From Dermacentor variabilis (lineage: Eukaryota > Arthropoda > Arachnida > Ixodida > Ixodidae), in NCBI RefSeq assembly GCF_050947875.1, contig NW_027460336.1, forward strand, positions 38,576-102,575: a DNA stretch of 64,000 nt, in the 5' to 3' direction. Position numbers and translations under genes: made by a program. Positions 11,284-24,653 of this stretch are shown one piece after another. The notes under the pieces are model-generated. The model was not told the origin of the DNA. It did no database searches and worked only from the letters and a program-made list of their open reading frames with translations. How positions within the stretch are numbered: position 1 is the first letter of the stretch; each line of letters begins with the position of its first letter.

Positions 11284-11587
11284 AAAACGCGTTTTGGCAC
11301 AAATCCATGTGCGGGTGCTAAAAAGAGCAGCATCGGCATGCTTTTCACGTCGTTTGGTAGAAATCCACACGCGCGTTCTGCCAAAAGCACCATTTGCATG
11401 CATATCGTGTGGTTTTGCAGAAAACTAATCCATGTGCGGGTGCTAAAAAGAGCAGCATCGGCATGCTTTTCACGTCGTTTGGTAGAAATCCACGCGCGCG
11501 TTCTGCCAAAAGCACCATTTGCATGCCTATCATGTGGTTTTGCAGAAAACTGCGTCCGCGTCTACCAAAAGATGCATGCGCATGCTT
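11284..11587. repeat. Two monomers fused by a 54-bp deletion
   Basis: At 11426/11427 the sequence passes from sub-unit C (GCAGAAAACT) straight to sub-unit A of the next unit (AATCCATGTGC). Fifty-four bases are missing: the last part of C and the first 18 bases of A. The loss is close to, but not exactly, one 59/60-bp sub-repeat, so the join is out of sub-repeat register by about 5 bp. I see no clear microhomology at the join. Confidence 0.92.
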
Positions 11588-11945
11588 AAAACGCGCTTTG
11601 GCACAAATCCATGTGCGGATGTTAAAAAGAGCAGCATCGGCATGCTTTTCACGTCGTTTGGTAGAAATCCACGCGCGCGTTCTGCCAAAAGCACCATTTG
11701 CATGCATATCGTGTGGTTTTGCAGAAAACTGCGTCCGCGTCTACCAAAAGATGCATGCGCATGCTTAAAACGCGTTTTGGCACAAATCCATGTGCGGATG
11801 TTAAAAAGAGCAGCATCGGCATGCTTTTCGCGTCGTTTGGTAGAAATCCACGCGCGCGTTCTGCCAAAAGCACCATTTGCATGCATATCGTGTGGTTTTG
11901 CAGAAAACTGCGTCCGCGTCTACCGAAAGATGCATGCGCATGCTT

Positions 11946-12123
11946 AAAACGCGTTTTGGCACAAATCCATGTGCGGGTGCTAAAAGAGCAGCATCGGCAT
12001 GCTTTTCACGTCGTTTGGTAGAAATCCACACGCGCGTTCTGCCAAAAGCACCATTTGCATGCCTATCGTGTGGTTTTGCAGAAAACTGCGTCCGCGTCTA
12101 CCAAAAGATGCATGCGCATGCTT
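11946..12123. repeat. 178-bp monomer with a 1-bp deletion in the A-run of sub-unit A
   Basis: GCTAAAAGAGC replaces the usual GCTAAAAAGAGC near 11,982. The same single-A loss recurs independently, or by transfer, near 60,125. Confidence 0.9.
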
Positions 12124-15100
12124 AAAACGCGCTTTGGCACAAATCCATGTGCGGATGTTAAAAAGAGCAGCATCGGCATGCTTTTCACGTCGTTTGGTAG
12201 AAATCCACGCGCGCGTTCTGCCAAAAGCACCATTTGCATGCATATCGTGTGGTTTTGCAGAAAACTGCGTCCGCGTCTACCAAAAGATGCATGCGCATGC
12301 TTAAAACGCGTTTTGGCACAAATCCATGTGCGGGTGCTAAAAAGAGCAGCATCGGCATGCTTTTCACGTCGTTTGGTAGAAATCCACACGCGCGTTCTGC
12401 CAAAAGCACCATTTGCATGCCTATCGTGTGGTTTTGCAGAAAACTGCGTCCGCGTCTACCAAAAGATGCATGCGCATGCTTAAAACGCGCTTTGGCACAA
12501 ATCCATGTGCGGATGTTAAAAAGAGCAGCATCGGCATGCTTTTCACGTCGTTTGGTAGAAATCCACACGCGCGTTCTGCCAAAAGCACCATTTGCATGCA
12601 TATCGTGTGGTTTTGCAGAAAACTGCGTCCGCGTCTACCAAAAGATGCATGTGCATGCTAAAAACGCGTTTTGGCACAAATCCATGTGCGGATGTTAAAA
12701 AGAGCAGCATCGGCATGCTTTTCACGTCGTTTGGTAGAAATCCACGCGCGCGTTCTGCCAAAAGCACCATTTGCATGCATATCGTGTGGTTTTGCAGAAA
12801 ACTGCGTCCGCGTCTACCAAAAGATGCATGCGCATGCTTAAAACGCGTTTTGGCACAAATCCATGTGCGGGTGCTAAAAAGAGCAGCATCGGCATGCTTT
12901 TCACGTCGTTTGGTAGAAATCCACACGCGCGTTCTGCCAAAAGCACCATTTGCATGCCTATCGTGTGGTTTTGCAGAAAACTGCGTCCGCGTCTACCAAA
13001 AGATGCATGCGCATGCTTAAAACGCGTTTTGGCACAAATCCATGTGCGGGTGCTAAAAAGAGCAGCATCGGCATGCTTTTCACGTCGTTTGGTAGAAATC
13101 CACACGCGCGTTCTGCCAAAAGCACCATTTGCATGCCTATCGTGTGGTTTTGCAGAAAACTGCGTCCGCGTCTACCAAAAGATGCATGCGCATGCTTAAA
13201 ACGCGCTTTGGCACAAATCCATGTGCGGATGTTAAAAAGAGCAGCATCGGCATGCTTTTCACGTCGTTTGGTAGAAATCCACGCGCGCGTTCTGCCAAAA
13301 GCACCATTTGCATGCATATCGTGTGGTTTTGCAGAAAACTGCGTCCGCGTCTACCAAAAGATGCATGTGCATGCTAAAAACGCGTTTTGGCACAAATCCA
13401 TGTGCGGATGTTAAAAAGAGCAGCATCGGCATGCTTTTCACGTCGTTTGGTAGAAATCCACGCGCGCGTTCTGCCAAAAGCACCATTTGCATGCATATCG
13501 TGTCGTTTTGCAGAAAACTGCGTCCGCGTCTACCAAAAGATGCATGCGCATGCTTAAAACGCGTTTTGGCACAAATCCATGTGCGGGTGCTAAAAAGAGC
13601 AGCATCTGCATGCTTTTCACGTCGTTTGGTAGAAATCCACACGCGCGTTCAGCCAAAAGCACCATTTGCATGCCTATCGTGTGGTTTTGCAGAAAACTGC
13701 GTCCGCGTCTACCAAAAGATGCATGCGCATGCTTAAAACGCGCTTTGGCACAAATCCATGTGCGGGTGCTAAAAAGAGCAGCGTCGGCATGCTTTTCACG
13801 TCGTTTGGTAGAAATCCACGCGCGCGTTCTGCCAAAAGCACCATTTGCATGCATATCGTGTGGTTTTGCAGAAAACTGCGTCCGCGTCTACCAAAAGATG
13901 CATGCGCATGCTTAAAACGCGCTTTGGCACAAATCCATGTGCGGATGTTAAAAAGAGCAGCGTCGGCATGCTTTTCACGTCGTTTGGTAGAAATCCACGC
14001 GCGCGTTCTGCCAAAAGCACCATTTGCATGCATATCGTGTGGTTTTGCAGAAAACTGCGTCCGCGTCTACCAAAAGATGCATGCGCATGCTTAAAACGCG
14101 TTTTGGCACAAATCCATGTGCGGGTGCTAAAAAGAGCAGCATCGGCATGCTTTTCGCGTCGTTTGGTAGAAATCCACGCGCGCGTTCTGCCAAAAGCACC
14201 ATTTGCATGCCTATCGTGTGGTTTTGCAGAAAACTGCGTCCGCGTCTACCGAAAGATGGATGCGCATGTTTAAAACGCGTTTTGGCACAAATCCATGTGC
14301 GGATGTTAAAAAGAGCAGCATCGGCATGCTTTTCGCGTCGTTTGGTAGAAATCCACGCGCGCGTTCTGCCAAAAGCACCATTTGCATGCATATCGTGTGG
14401 TTTTGCAGAAAACTGCGTCCGCGTCTACCGAAAGATGCATGCGCATGCTTAAAACGCGTTTTGGCACAAATCCATGTGCGGGTGCTAAAAAGAGCAGCGT
14501 CGGCATGCTTTTCACGTCGTTTGGTAGAAATCCACGCGCGCGTTCTGCCAAAAGCACCATTTGCATGCATATCGTGTGGTTTTGCAGAAAACTGCGTCCG
14601 CGCCTACCAAAAGATGCATGCGCATGCTTAAAACGCGTTTTGGCACAAATCCATGTGCGGGTGCTAAAAAGAGCAGCATCGGCATGCTTTTCACGTCGTT
14701 TGGTAGAAATCCACACGCGCGTTCTCCCAAAAGCACCATTTGCATGCATATCGTGTGGTTTTGCAGAAAACTGCGTCCGCGTCTACCAAAAGATGCATGC
14801 GCATGCTTAAAACGCGCTTTGGCACAAATCCATGTGCGGATGTTAAAAAGAGCAGCATCGGCATGCTTTTCACGTCGTTTGGTAGAAATCCACGCGCGCG
14901 TTCTGCCAAAAGCACCATTTGCATGCATATCGTGTGGTTTTGCAGAAAACTGCGTCCGCGTCTACCAAAAGATGCATGCGCATGCTTAAAACGCGTTTTG
15001 GCACAAATCCATGTGCGGATGTTAAAAAGAGCAGCATCGGCATGCTTTTCGCGTCGTTTGGTAGAAATCCACGCGCGCGTTCTGCCAAAAGCACCATTTG

Positions 15101-16399
15101 CATGCATATCGTGTGGTTTTGCAGAAAACTGCGTCCGCGTCTACCGAAAGATGCATGCGCATGCTTAAAACGCGTTTTGGCACAAATCCATGTGCGGGTG
15201 CTAAAAAGAGCAGCGTCGGCATGCTTTTCACGTCGTTTGGTAGAAATCCACGCGCGCGTTCTGCCAAAAGCACCATTTGCATGCATATCGTGTGGTTTTG
15301 CAGAAAACTGCGTCCGCGTCTACCAAAAGATGCATGCGCATGCTTAAAACGCGTTTTGGCACAAATCCATGTGCGGGTGCTAAAAAGAGCAGCATCGGCA
15401 TGCTTTTCACGTCGTTTGGTAGAAATCCACACGCGCGTTCTGCCAAAAGCACCATTTGCATGCATATCGTGTGGTTTTGCAGAAAACTGCGTCCGCGTCT
15501 ACCAAAAGATGCATGTGCATGCTAAAAACGCGTTTTGGCACAAATCCATGTGCGGGTGCTAAAAAGAGCAGCATCGGCATGCTTTTCACGTCGTTTGGTA
15601 GAAATCCACACGCGCGTTCTGCCAAAAGCACCATTTGCATGCCTATCGTGTGGTTTTGCAGAAAACTGCGTCCGCGTCTACCAAAAGATGCATGCGCATG
15701 CTTAAAACGCGCTTTGGCACAAATCCATGTGCGGATGTTAAAAAGAGCAGCATCGGCATGCTTTTCACGTCGTTTGGTAGAAATCCACGCGCGCGTTCTG
15801 CCAAAAGCACCATTTGCATGCATATCGTGTGGTTTTGCAGAAAACTGCGTCCGCGTCTACCAAAAGATGCATGCGCATGCTTAAAACGCGTTTTGGCACA
15901 AATCCATGTGCGGGTGCTAAAAAGAGCAGCATCGGCATGCTTTTCACGTCGTTTGGTAGAAATCCACACGCGCGTTCTGCCAAAAGCACCATTTGCATGC
16001 CTATCGTGTGGTTTTGCAGAAAACTGCGTCCGCGTCTACCAAAAGATGCATGCGCATGCTTAAAACGCGCTTTGGTACAAATCCATGTGCGGATGTTAAA
16101 AAGAGCAGCATCGGCATGCTTTTCACGTCGTTTGGTAGAAATCCACACGCGCGTTCTGCCAAAAGCACCATTTGCATGCATATCGTGTGGTTTTGCAGAA
16201 AACTGCGTCCGCGTCTACCAAAAGATGCATGTGCATGCTAAAAACGCGTTTTGGCACAAATCCATGTGCGGATGTTAAAAAGAGCAGCATCGGCATGCTT
16301 TTCACGTCGTTTGGTAGAAATCCACGCGCGCGTTCTGCCAAAAGCACCATTTGCATGCATATCGTGTGGTTTTGCAGAAAACTGCGTCCGCGTCTACCA

Positions 16400-18062
16400 A
16401 AAGATGCATGCGCATGCTTAAAACGCGTTTTGGCACAAATCCATGTGCGGGTGCTAAAAAGAGCAGCATCGGCATGCTTTTCACGTCGTTTGGTAGAAAT
16501 CCACACGCGCGTTCTGCCAAAAGCACCATTTGCATGCCTATCGTGTGGTTTTGCAGAAAACTGCGTCCGCGTCTACCAAAAGATGCATGCGCATGCTTAA
16601 AACGCGTTTTGGCACAAATCCATGTGCGGGTGCTAAAAATAGCAGCATCGGCATGCTTTTCACGTCGTTTGGTAGAAATCCACACGCGCGTTCTGCCAAA
16701 AGCACCATTTGCATGCCTATCGTGTGGTTTTGCAGAAAACTGCGTCCGCGTCTACCAAAAGATGCATGCGCATGCTTAAAACGCGCTTTGGCACAAATCC
16801 ATGTGCGGATGTTAAAAAGAGCAGCATCGGCATGCTTTTCACGTCGTTTGGTAGAAATCCACGCGCGCGTTCTGCCAAAAGCACCATTTGCATGCATATC
16901 GTGTGGTTTTGCAGAAAACTGCGTCCGCGTCTACCAAAAGATGGATGCGCATGCTTAAAACGCGTTTTGGCACAAATCCATGTGCGGGTGCTAAAAAGAG
17001 CAGCATCGGCATGCTTTTCACGTCGTTTGGTAGAAATCCACACGCGCGTTCTGCCAAAAGCACCATTTGCATGCCTATCGTGTGGTTTTGCAGAAAACTG
17101 CGTCCGCGTCTACCAAAAGATGCATGCGCATGCTTAAAACGCGCTTTGGCACAAATCCATGTGCGGATGTTAAAAAGAGCAGCATCGGCATGCTTTTCAC
17201 GTCGTTTGGTAGAAATCCACACGCGCGTTCTGCCAAAAGCACCATTTGCATGCATATCGTGTGGTTTTGCAGAAAACTGCGTCCGCGTCTACCAAAAGAT
17301 GCATGTGCATGCTAAAAACGCGTTTTGGCACAAATCCATGTGCAGGTGCTAAAAAGAGCAGCATCGGCATGCTTTTCACGTCGTTTGGTAGAAATCCACA
17401 CGCGCGTTCTGCCAAAAGCACCATTTGCATGCCTATCGTGTGGTTTTGCAGAAAACTGCGTCCGCGTCTACCAAAAGATGCATGCGCATGCTTAAAACGC
17501 GTTTTGGCACAAATCCATGTGCGGGTGCTAAAAAGAGCAGCATCGGCATGCTTTTCTCGTCGTTTGGTAGAAATCCACACGCGCGTTCTGCCAAAAGCAC
17601 CATTTGCATGCCTATCGTGTGGTTTTGCAGAAAACTGCGTCCGCGTCTACCAAAAGATGCATGCGCATGCTTAAAACGCGCTTTGGCACAAATCCATGTG
17701 CGGATGGTAAAAAGAGCAGCATCGGCATGCTTTTCACGTCGTTTGGTAGAAATCCACGCGCGCGTTCTGCCAAAAGCACCATTTGCATGCATATCGTGTG
17801 GTTTTGCAGAAAACTGCGTCCGCGTCTACCAAAAGATGCATGCGCATGCTTAAAACGCGTTTTGGCACAAATCCATGTGCGGATGTTAAAAAGAGCAGCA
17901 TCGGCATGCTTTTCACGTGGTTTGGTAGAAATCCACGCGCGCGTTCTGCCAAAAGCACCATTAGCATGCATATCGTGTGGTTTTGCAGAAAACTGCGTCC
18001 GCGTCTACCAAAAGATGCATGCGCATGCTTAAAACGCGCTTTGGCACAAATCCATGTGCGGA
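16400..18062. repeat. 10-monomer (1790 bp) tandem block, copy 1
   Basis: Matches 18,190-19,852 at exactly 1790 bp. Shared tags are TAAAAATAGC, GATGGATG, GTGCAGGTGC, GATGGTAAAA, ACGTGGTTTGG and CCATTAGC, each once per copy. The differences I noted are TTTTCTCG here against TTTTCAAG in copy 2, and GATATT (18,063) and AGAGGCATG (18,195) near the seam. Confidence 0.85.
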
Positions 18063-18189
18063 TATTAAAAAGAGCAGCATCGGCATGCTTTTCACGTCGT
18101 TTGGTAGAAATCCACGCGCGCGTTCTGCCAAAAGCACCATTTGCATGCATATCGTGTGGTTTTGCAGAAAACTGCGTCCGCGTCTACCA

Positions 18190-19852
18190 AAAGAGGCATG
18201 CGCATGCTTAAAACGCGTTTTGGCACAAATCCATGTGCGGGTGCTAAAAAGAGCAGCATCGGCATGCTTTTCACGTCGTTTGGTAGAAATCCACACGCGC
18301 GTTCTGCCAAAAGCACCATTTGCATGCCTATCGTGTGGTTTTGCAGAAAACTGCGTCCGCGTCTACCAAAAGATGCATGCGCATGCTTAAAACGCGTTTT
18401 GGCACAAATCCATGTGCGGGTGCTAAAAATAGCAGCATCGGCATGCTTTTCACGTCGTTTGGTAGAAATCCACACGCGCGTTCTGCCAAAAGCACCATTT
18501 GCATGCCTATCGTGTGGTTTTGCAGAAAACTGCGTCCGCGTCTACCAAAAGATGCATGCGCATGCTTAAAACGCGCTTTGGCACAAATCCATGTGCGGAT
18601 GTTAAAAAGAGCAGCATCGGCATGCTTTTCACGTCGTTTGGTAGAAATCCACGCGCGCGTTCTGCCAAAAGCACCATTTGCATGCATATCGTGTGGTTTT
18701 GCAGAAAACTGCGTCCGCGTCTACCAAAAGATGGATGCGCATGCTTAAAACGCGTTTTGGCACAAATCCATGTGCGGGTGCTAAAAAGAGCAGCATCGGC
18801 ATGCTTTTCACGTCGTTTGGTAGAAATCCACACGCGCGTTCTGCCAAAAGCACCATTTGCATGCCTATCGTGTGGTTTTGCAGAAAACTGCGTCCGCGTC
18901 TACCAAAAGATGCATGCGCATGCTTAAAACGCGCTTTGGCACAAATCCATGTGCGGATGTTAAAAAGAGCAGCATCGGCATGCTTTTCACGTCGTTTGGT
19001 AGAAATCCACACGCGCGTTCTGCCAAAAGCACCATTTGCATGCATATCGTGTGGTTTTGCAGAAAACTGCGTCCGCGTCTACCAAAAGATGCATGTGCAT
19101 GCTAAAAACGCGTTTTGGCACAAATCCATGTGCAGGTGCTAAAAAGAGCAGCATCGGCATGCTTTTCACGTCGTTTGGTAGAAATCCACACGCGCGTTCT
19201 GCCAAAAGCACCATTTGCATGCCTATCGTGTGGTTTTGCAGAAAACTGCGTCCGCGTCTACCAAAAGATGCATGCGCATGCTTAAAACGCGTTTTGGCAC
19301 AAATCCATGTGCGGGTGCTAAAAAGAGCAGCATCGGCATGCTTTTCAAGTCGTTTGGTAGAAATCCACACGCGCGTTCTGCCAAAAGCACCATTTGCATG
19401 CCTATCGTGTGGTTTTGCAGAAAACTGCGTCCGCGTCTACCAAAAGATGCATGCGCATGCTTAAAACGCGCTTTGGCACAAATCCATGTGCGGATGGTAA
19501 AAAGAGCAGCATCGGCATGCTTTTCACGTCGTTTGGTAGAAATCCACGCGCGCGTTCTGCCAAAAGCACCATTTGCATGCATATCGTGTGGTTTTGCAGA
19601 AAACTGCGTCCGCGTCTACCAAAAGATGCATGCGCATGCTTAAAACGCGTTTTGGCACAAATCCATGTGCGGATGTTAAAAAGAGCAGCATCGGCATGCT
19701 TTTCACGTGGTTTGGTAGAAATCCACGCGCGCGTTCTGCCAAAAGCACCATTAGCATGCATATCGTGTGGTTTTGCAGAAAACTGCGTCCGCGTCTACCA
19801 AAAGATGCATGCGCATGCTTAAAACGCGCTTTGGCACAAATCCATGTGCGGA
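18190..19852. repeat. 10-monomer (1790 bp) tandem block, copy 2
   Basis: Second copy of the preceding block. Its TTTTCAAGTCG (near 19,347) is private. The right-hand segment at 34.4 kb has TTTTCTCG like copy 1, so copy 1 is closer to the ancestor at that site. Confidence 0.85.
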
Positions 19853-22697
19853 TGTTAAAAAGAGCAGCATCGGCATGCTTTTCACGTCGTTTGGTAGAAA
19901 TCCACGCGCGCGTTCTGCCAAAAGCACCATTTGCATGCATATCGTGTGGTTTTGCAGAAAACTGCGTCCGCGTCTACCAAAAGATGCATGCGCATGCTTA
20001 AAACGCGTTTTGGCACAAATCCATGTGCGGGTGCTAAAAAGAGCAGCATCGGCATGCTTTTCACGTCGTTTGGTAGAAATCCACACGCGCGTTCTGCCAA
20101 AAGCACCATTTGCATGCATATCGTGTGGTTTTGCAGAAAACTGCGTCCGCGTCTACCAAAAGATGCATGTGCATGCTAAAAACGCGTTTTGGCACAAATC
20201 CATGTGCGGGTTCTAAAAAGAGCAGCATCGGCATGCTTTTCACGTCGTTTGGTAGAAATCCACGCGCGCGTTCTGCCAAAAGCACCATTTGCATGCCTAT
20301 CATGTGGTTTTGCAGAAAACTGCGTCCGCGTCTACCAAAAGATGCATGCGCATGCTTAAAACGCGCTTTGGCACAAATCCATGTGCGGATGTTAAAAAGA
20401 GCAGCATCGGCATGCTTTTCACGTCGTTTGGTAGAAATCCACGCGCGCGTTCTGCCAAAAGCACCATTTGCATGCATATCGTGTGGTTTTGCAGAAAACT
20501 GCGTCCGCGTCTACCAAAAGATGCATGCGCATGCTTAAAACGCGTTTTGGCACAAATCCATGTGCGGGTGCTAAAAAGAGCAGCATCGGCATGCTTTTCA
20601 CGTCGTTTGGTAGAAATCCACGCGCGCGTTCTGCCAAAAGCACCATTTGCATGCCTATCGTGTGGTTTTGCAGAAAACTGCGTCCGCGTCTACCAAAAGA
20701 TGCATGCGCATGCTTAAAACGCGTTTTGGCACAAATCCATGTGCGGGTGCTAAAAAGAGCAGCATCGGCATGCTTTTCACGTCGTTTGGTAGAAATCCAC
20801 ACGCGCGTTCTGCCAAAAGCACCATTTGCATGCATATCGTGTGGTTTTGCAGAAAACTGCGTCCGCGTCTACCAAAATATGCATGTGCATGCTAAAAACG
20901 CGTTTTGGCACAAATCCATGTGCGGGTGCTAAAAAGAGCAGCATCGGCATGCTTTTCACGTCGTTTGGTAGAAATCCACGCGCGCGTTCTGCCAAAACCA
21001 CCATTTGCATGCATATCGTGTGGTTTTGCAGAAAACTGCGTCCGCGTCTACCAAAAGATGCATGCGCATGCTTAAAACGCGTTTTGGCACAAATCCATGT
21101 GCGGGTGCTAAAAAGAGCAGCATCGGCATGCTTTTCACGTCGTTTGGTAGAAATCCACGCGCGTGTTCTGCCAAAAGCACCATTTGCAAGCCTATCGTGT
21201 GGTTTTGCAGAAAACTGCGTCCGCGTCTCCCAAAAGATGCATGCGAATGCTTAAAACGCGTTTTGGCACAAATCCATGTGCGGGTGCTAAAAAGAGCAGC
21301 ATCGGCATGCTTTTCACGTCGTTTGGTAGAAATCCACACGCGCGTTCCGCCAAAAGCACCATTTGCATGCCTATCGTGTGGTTTTGCAGAAAACTGCGTC
21401 CGCGTCTACCAAAAGATGCATGCGCATGCTTAAAACGCGTTTTGGCACAAATCCATGTGCGGGTGCTAAAAAGAGCAGCATCGGCATGCTTTTCACGTCG
21501 TTTGGTAGAAATCCACACGCGCGTTCTGCCAAAAGCACCATTTGCATGCCTATCGTGTGGTTTTGCAGAAAACTGCGTCCGCGTCTACCAAAAGATGCAT
21601 GCGCATGCTTAAAACGCGCTTTGGCACAAATCCATGTGCGGATGTTAAAAAGAGCAGCATCGGCATGCTTTTCACGTCGTTTGGTAGAAATCCACGCGCG
21701 CGTTCTGCCAAAAGCACCATTTGCATGCATATCGTGTGGTTTTGCAGAAAACTGCGTCCGCGTCTACCAAAAGATGCATGCGCATGCTTAAAACGCGTTT
21801 TGGCACAAATCCATGTGCGGGTGCTAAAAAGAGCAGCATCGGCATGCTTTTCACGTCGTTTGGTAGAAATCCACACGCGCGTTCTGCCAAAAGCACCATT
21901 TGCATGCCTATCGTGTGGTTTTGCAGAAAACTGCGTCCGCGTCTACCAAAAGATGCATGCGCATGCTTAAAACGCGCTTTGGCACAAATCCATGTGCGGA
22001 TGTTAAAAAGAGCAGCATCGGCATGCTTTTCACGTCGTTTGGTAGAAATCCACACGCGCGTTCTGCCAAAAGCACCATTTGCATGCATATCGTGTGGTTT
22101 TGCAGAAAACTGCGTCCGCGTCTACCAAAAGATGCATGTGCATGCTAAAAACGCGTTTTGGCACAAATCCATGTGCGGGTGCTAAAAAGAGCAGCATCGG
22201 CATGCTTTTCACGTCGTTTGGTAGAAATCCACGCGCGCGTTCTGCCAAAAGCACCATTTGCATGCCTATCGTGTGGTTTTGCAGAAAACTGCGTCCGCGT
22301 CTACCAAAAGATGCATGCGCATGCTTAAAACGCGTTTTGGCACAAATCCATGTGCGGATGTTAAAAAGAGCAGCATCGGCATGCTTTTCACGTCGTTTGG
22401 TAGAAATCCACGCGCGCGTTCTGCCAAAAGCACCATTTGCATGCATATCGTGTGGTTTTGCAGAAAACTGCGTCCGCGTCTACCAAAAGATGCATGCGCA
22501 TGCTTAAAACGCGTTTTGGCACAAATCCATGTGCGGATGTTAAAAAGAGCAGCATCGGCATGCTTTTCGCGTCGTTTGGTAGAAATCCACGCGCGCGTTC
22601 TGCCAAAAGCACCATTTGCATGCATATCGTGTGGTTTTGCAGAAAACTGCGTCCGCGTCTACCGAAAGATGCATGCGCATGCTTAAAACGCGTTTTG

Positions 22698-24123
22698 GCA
22701 CAAATGCATGTGCGGGTGCTAAAAAGAGCAGCATCGGCATGCTTTTCACGTCGTTTGGTAGAAATCCACACGCGCGTTCTGCCAAAAGCACCATTTGCAT
22801 GCCTATCGTGTGGTTTTGCACAAAACTGCGTCCGCGTCTACCAAAAGATGCATGCGCATGCTTAAAACGCGCTTTGGCACAAATCCATGTGCGGATGTTA
22901 AAAAGAGCAGCATCGGCATGCTTTTCACGTCGTTTGGTAGAAATCCACGCGCGCGTTCTGCCAAAAGCACCATTTGCATGCATATCGTGTGGTTTTGCAG
23001 AAAACTGCGTCCGCGTCTACCAAAACATGCATGCGCATGCTTAAAACGCGTTTTGGCACAAATCCATGTGCGGGTGCTAAAAAGAGCAGCATCGGCATGC
23101 TTTTCACGTCGTTTGGTAGAAATCCACACGCGCGTTCTGCCAAAAGCACCATTTGCATGCCTATCGTGTGGTTTTGCAGAAAACTGCGTCCGCGTCTACC
23201 AAAAGATGCATGCGCATGCTTAAAACGCGCTTTGGCACAAATCCATGTGCGGATGTTAAAAAGAGCAGCATCGGCATGCTTTTCACGTCGTTTGGTAGAA
23301 ATCCACGCGCGCGTTCTGCCAAAAGCACCATTTGCATGCATATCGTGTGGTTTTGCAGAAAACTGCGTCCGCGTCTACCAAAAGATGCATGCGCATGCTT
23401 AAAACGCGTTTTGGCACAAATCCATGTGCGGGTGCTAAAAAGAGCAGCATCGGCATGCTTTTCACGTCGTTTGGTAGAAATCCACACGCGCGTTCTGCCA
23501 AAAGCACCATTTGCATGCATATCGTGTGGTTTTGCAGAAAACTGCGTCCGCGTCTACCAAAAGATGCATGTGCATGCTAAAAACGCGTTTTGGCACAAAT
23601 CCATGTGCGGGTGCTAAAAAGAGCAGCATCGGCATGCTTTTCACGTCGTTTGGTAGAAATCCACGCGCGCGTTCTGCCAAAAGCACCATTTGCATGCCTA
23701 TCGTGTGGTTTTCAGAAAACTGCGTCCGCGTCTACCAAAAGATGCATGCGCATGCTTAAAACGCGTTTTGGCACAAATCCATGTGCGGGTGCTAAAAAGA
23801 GCAGCACCGGCATGCTTTTCACGTCGTTTGGTAGAAATCCACAAGCGCGTTCTGCCAAAAGCACCATTTGCATGCCTATCGTGTGGTTTTGCAGAAAACT
23901 GCGTCCGCGTCTACCAAAAGATGCATGCGCATGCTTAAAACGCGCTTTGGCACAAATCCATGTGCGGATGTTAAAAAGAGCAGCATCGGCATGCTTTTCA
24001 CGTCGTTTGGTAGAAATCCACGCGCGCGTTCTGCCAAAAGCACCATTTGCATGCATATCGTGTGGTTTTGCAGAAAACTGCGTCCGCGTCTACCAAAAGA
24101 TGCATGCGCATGCTTAAAACGCG
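22698..24123. repeat. Duplicated block, left copy (10-monomer offset)
   Basis: This stretch closely matches 24,487-25,913, ten monomers to the right. Shared rare markers prove the relationship: GCACAAAACTG in place of GCAGAAAACTG (near 22,817 and 24,607), AAAACATGCATG (near 23,023 and 24,813), GCACCGGC (near 23,804 and 25,594) and the same single-G deletion giving GGTTTTCAG (near 23,712 and 25,502). A few private differences exist, such as ACAAGCGCG near 23,842 in this copy only. Confidence 0.85.
23580..23757. repeat. 178-bp monomer with a G deletion in sub-unit C
   Basis: GGTTTTCAGAA replaces GGTTTTGCAGAA near 23,712. The identical deletion occurs near 25,502 and 26,577, in units that also share neighbouring markers, so the three are copies of one event spread by duplication. 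Confidence 0.9.
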
Positions 24124-24473
24124 TTCTGGCACAAATCCATGTGCGGGTGCTAAAAAGAGCAGCATAGGCATGCTTTTCACGTCGTTTGGTAGAAATCCAC
24201 GCGCGCGTTCTGCCAAAAGCACCATTTGCATGCCTATCGTGTGGTTTTGCAGAAAACTGCGTCCGCGTCTACCAAAAGATGCATGCGCATGCTTAAAACG
24301 CGTTTTGGCACAAATCCATGTGCGGATGTTAAAAAGAGCAGCATCGGCATGCTTTTCACGTCGTTTGGTAGAAATCCACGCGCGCGTTCTGCAAAAAGCA
24401 CCATTTGCATGCATATCGTGTGGTTTTGCAGAAAACTGCGTCCGCGTCTACCGAAAGATGCATGCGCATGCTT

Positions 24474-24653
24474 AAAACGCGTTTTGGCACAAATCCATGT
24501 GCGGGTGCTAAAAAGAGCAGCATCGGCATGCTTTTCACGTCGTTTGGTAGAAATCCACACGCGCGTTCTGCCAAAAGCACCATTTGCATGCCTATCGTGT
24601 GGTTTTGCACAAAACTGCGTCCGCGTCCTACCAAAAGATGCATGCGCATGCTT
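24474..24653. repeat. 180-bp monomer with a C insertion in sub-unit C
   Basis: CGCGTCCTACC replaces CGCGTCTACC at about 24,627. The corresponding unit of the left copy of this duplicated block lacks the insertion, so it arose after that duplication. Confidence 0.9.

Larger units (their letters stand above)
14300..21300. repeat. Large mosaic duplication, left segment
   Basis: This segment corresponds piecewise to about 31,300-37,200. The offset is 95 monomers at 14.3-15.4 kb, 94 monomers (16,826 bp) at about 15.5-18.06 kb, 84 monomers (15,036 bp) at about 18.1-20.2 kb, and 89 monomers at about 20.3-21.2 kb. The best tract, about 15,540-18,060 against 32,366-34,886, shows only one difference in my comparison (GCGCATGCTT against GCGCTTGCTT). 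Rare shared tags include TTGGTACAAATC (16,076 and 32,902), TAAAAATAGC (16,635 and 33,461), GATGGTAAAA, ACGTGGTTTGG, CCATTAGC, CCAAAACCACC and TTTGCAAGCC. The left segment contains an extra 10-monomer copy. Confidence 0.82.
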
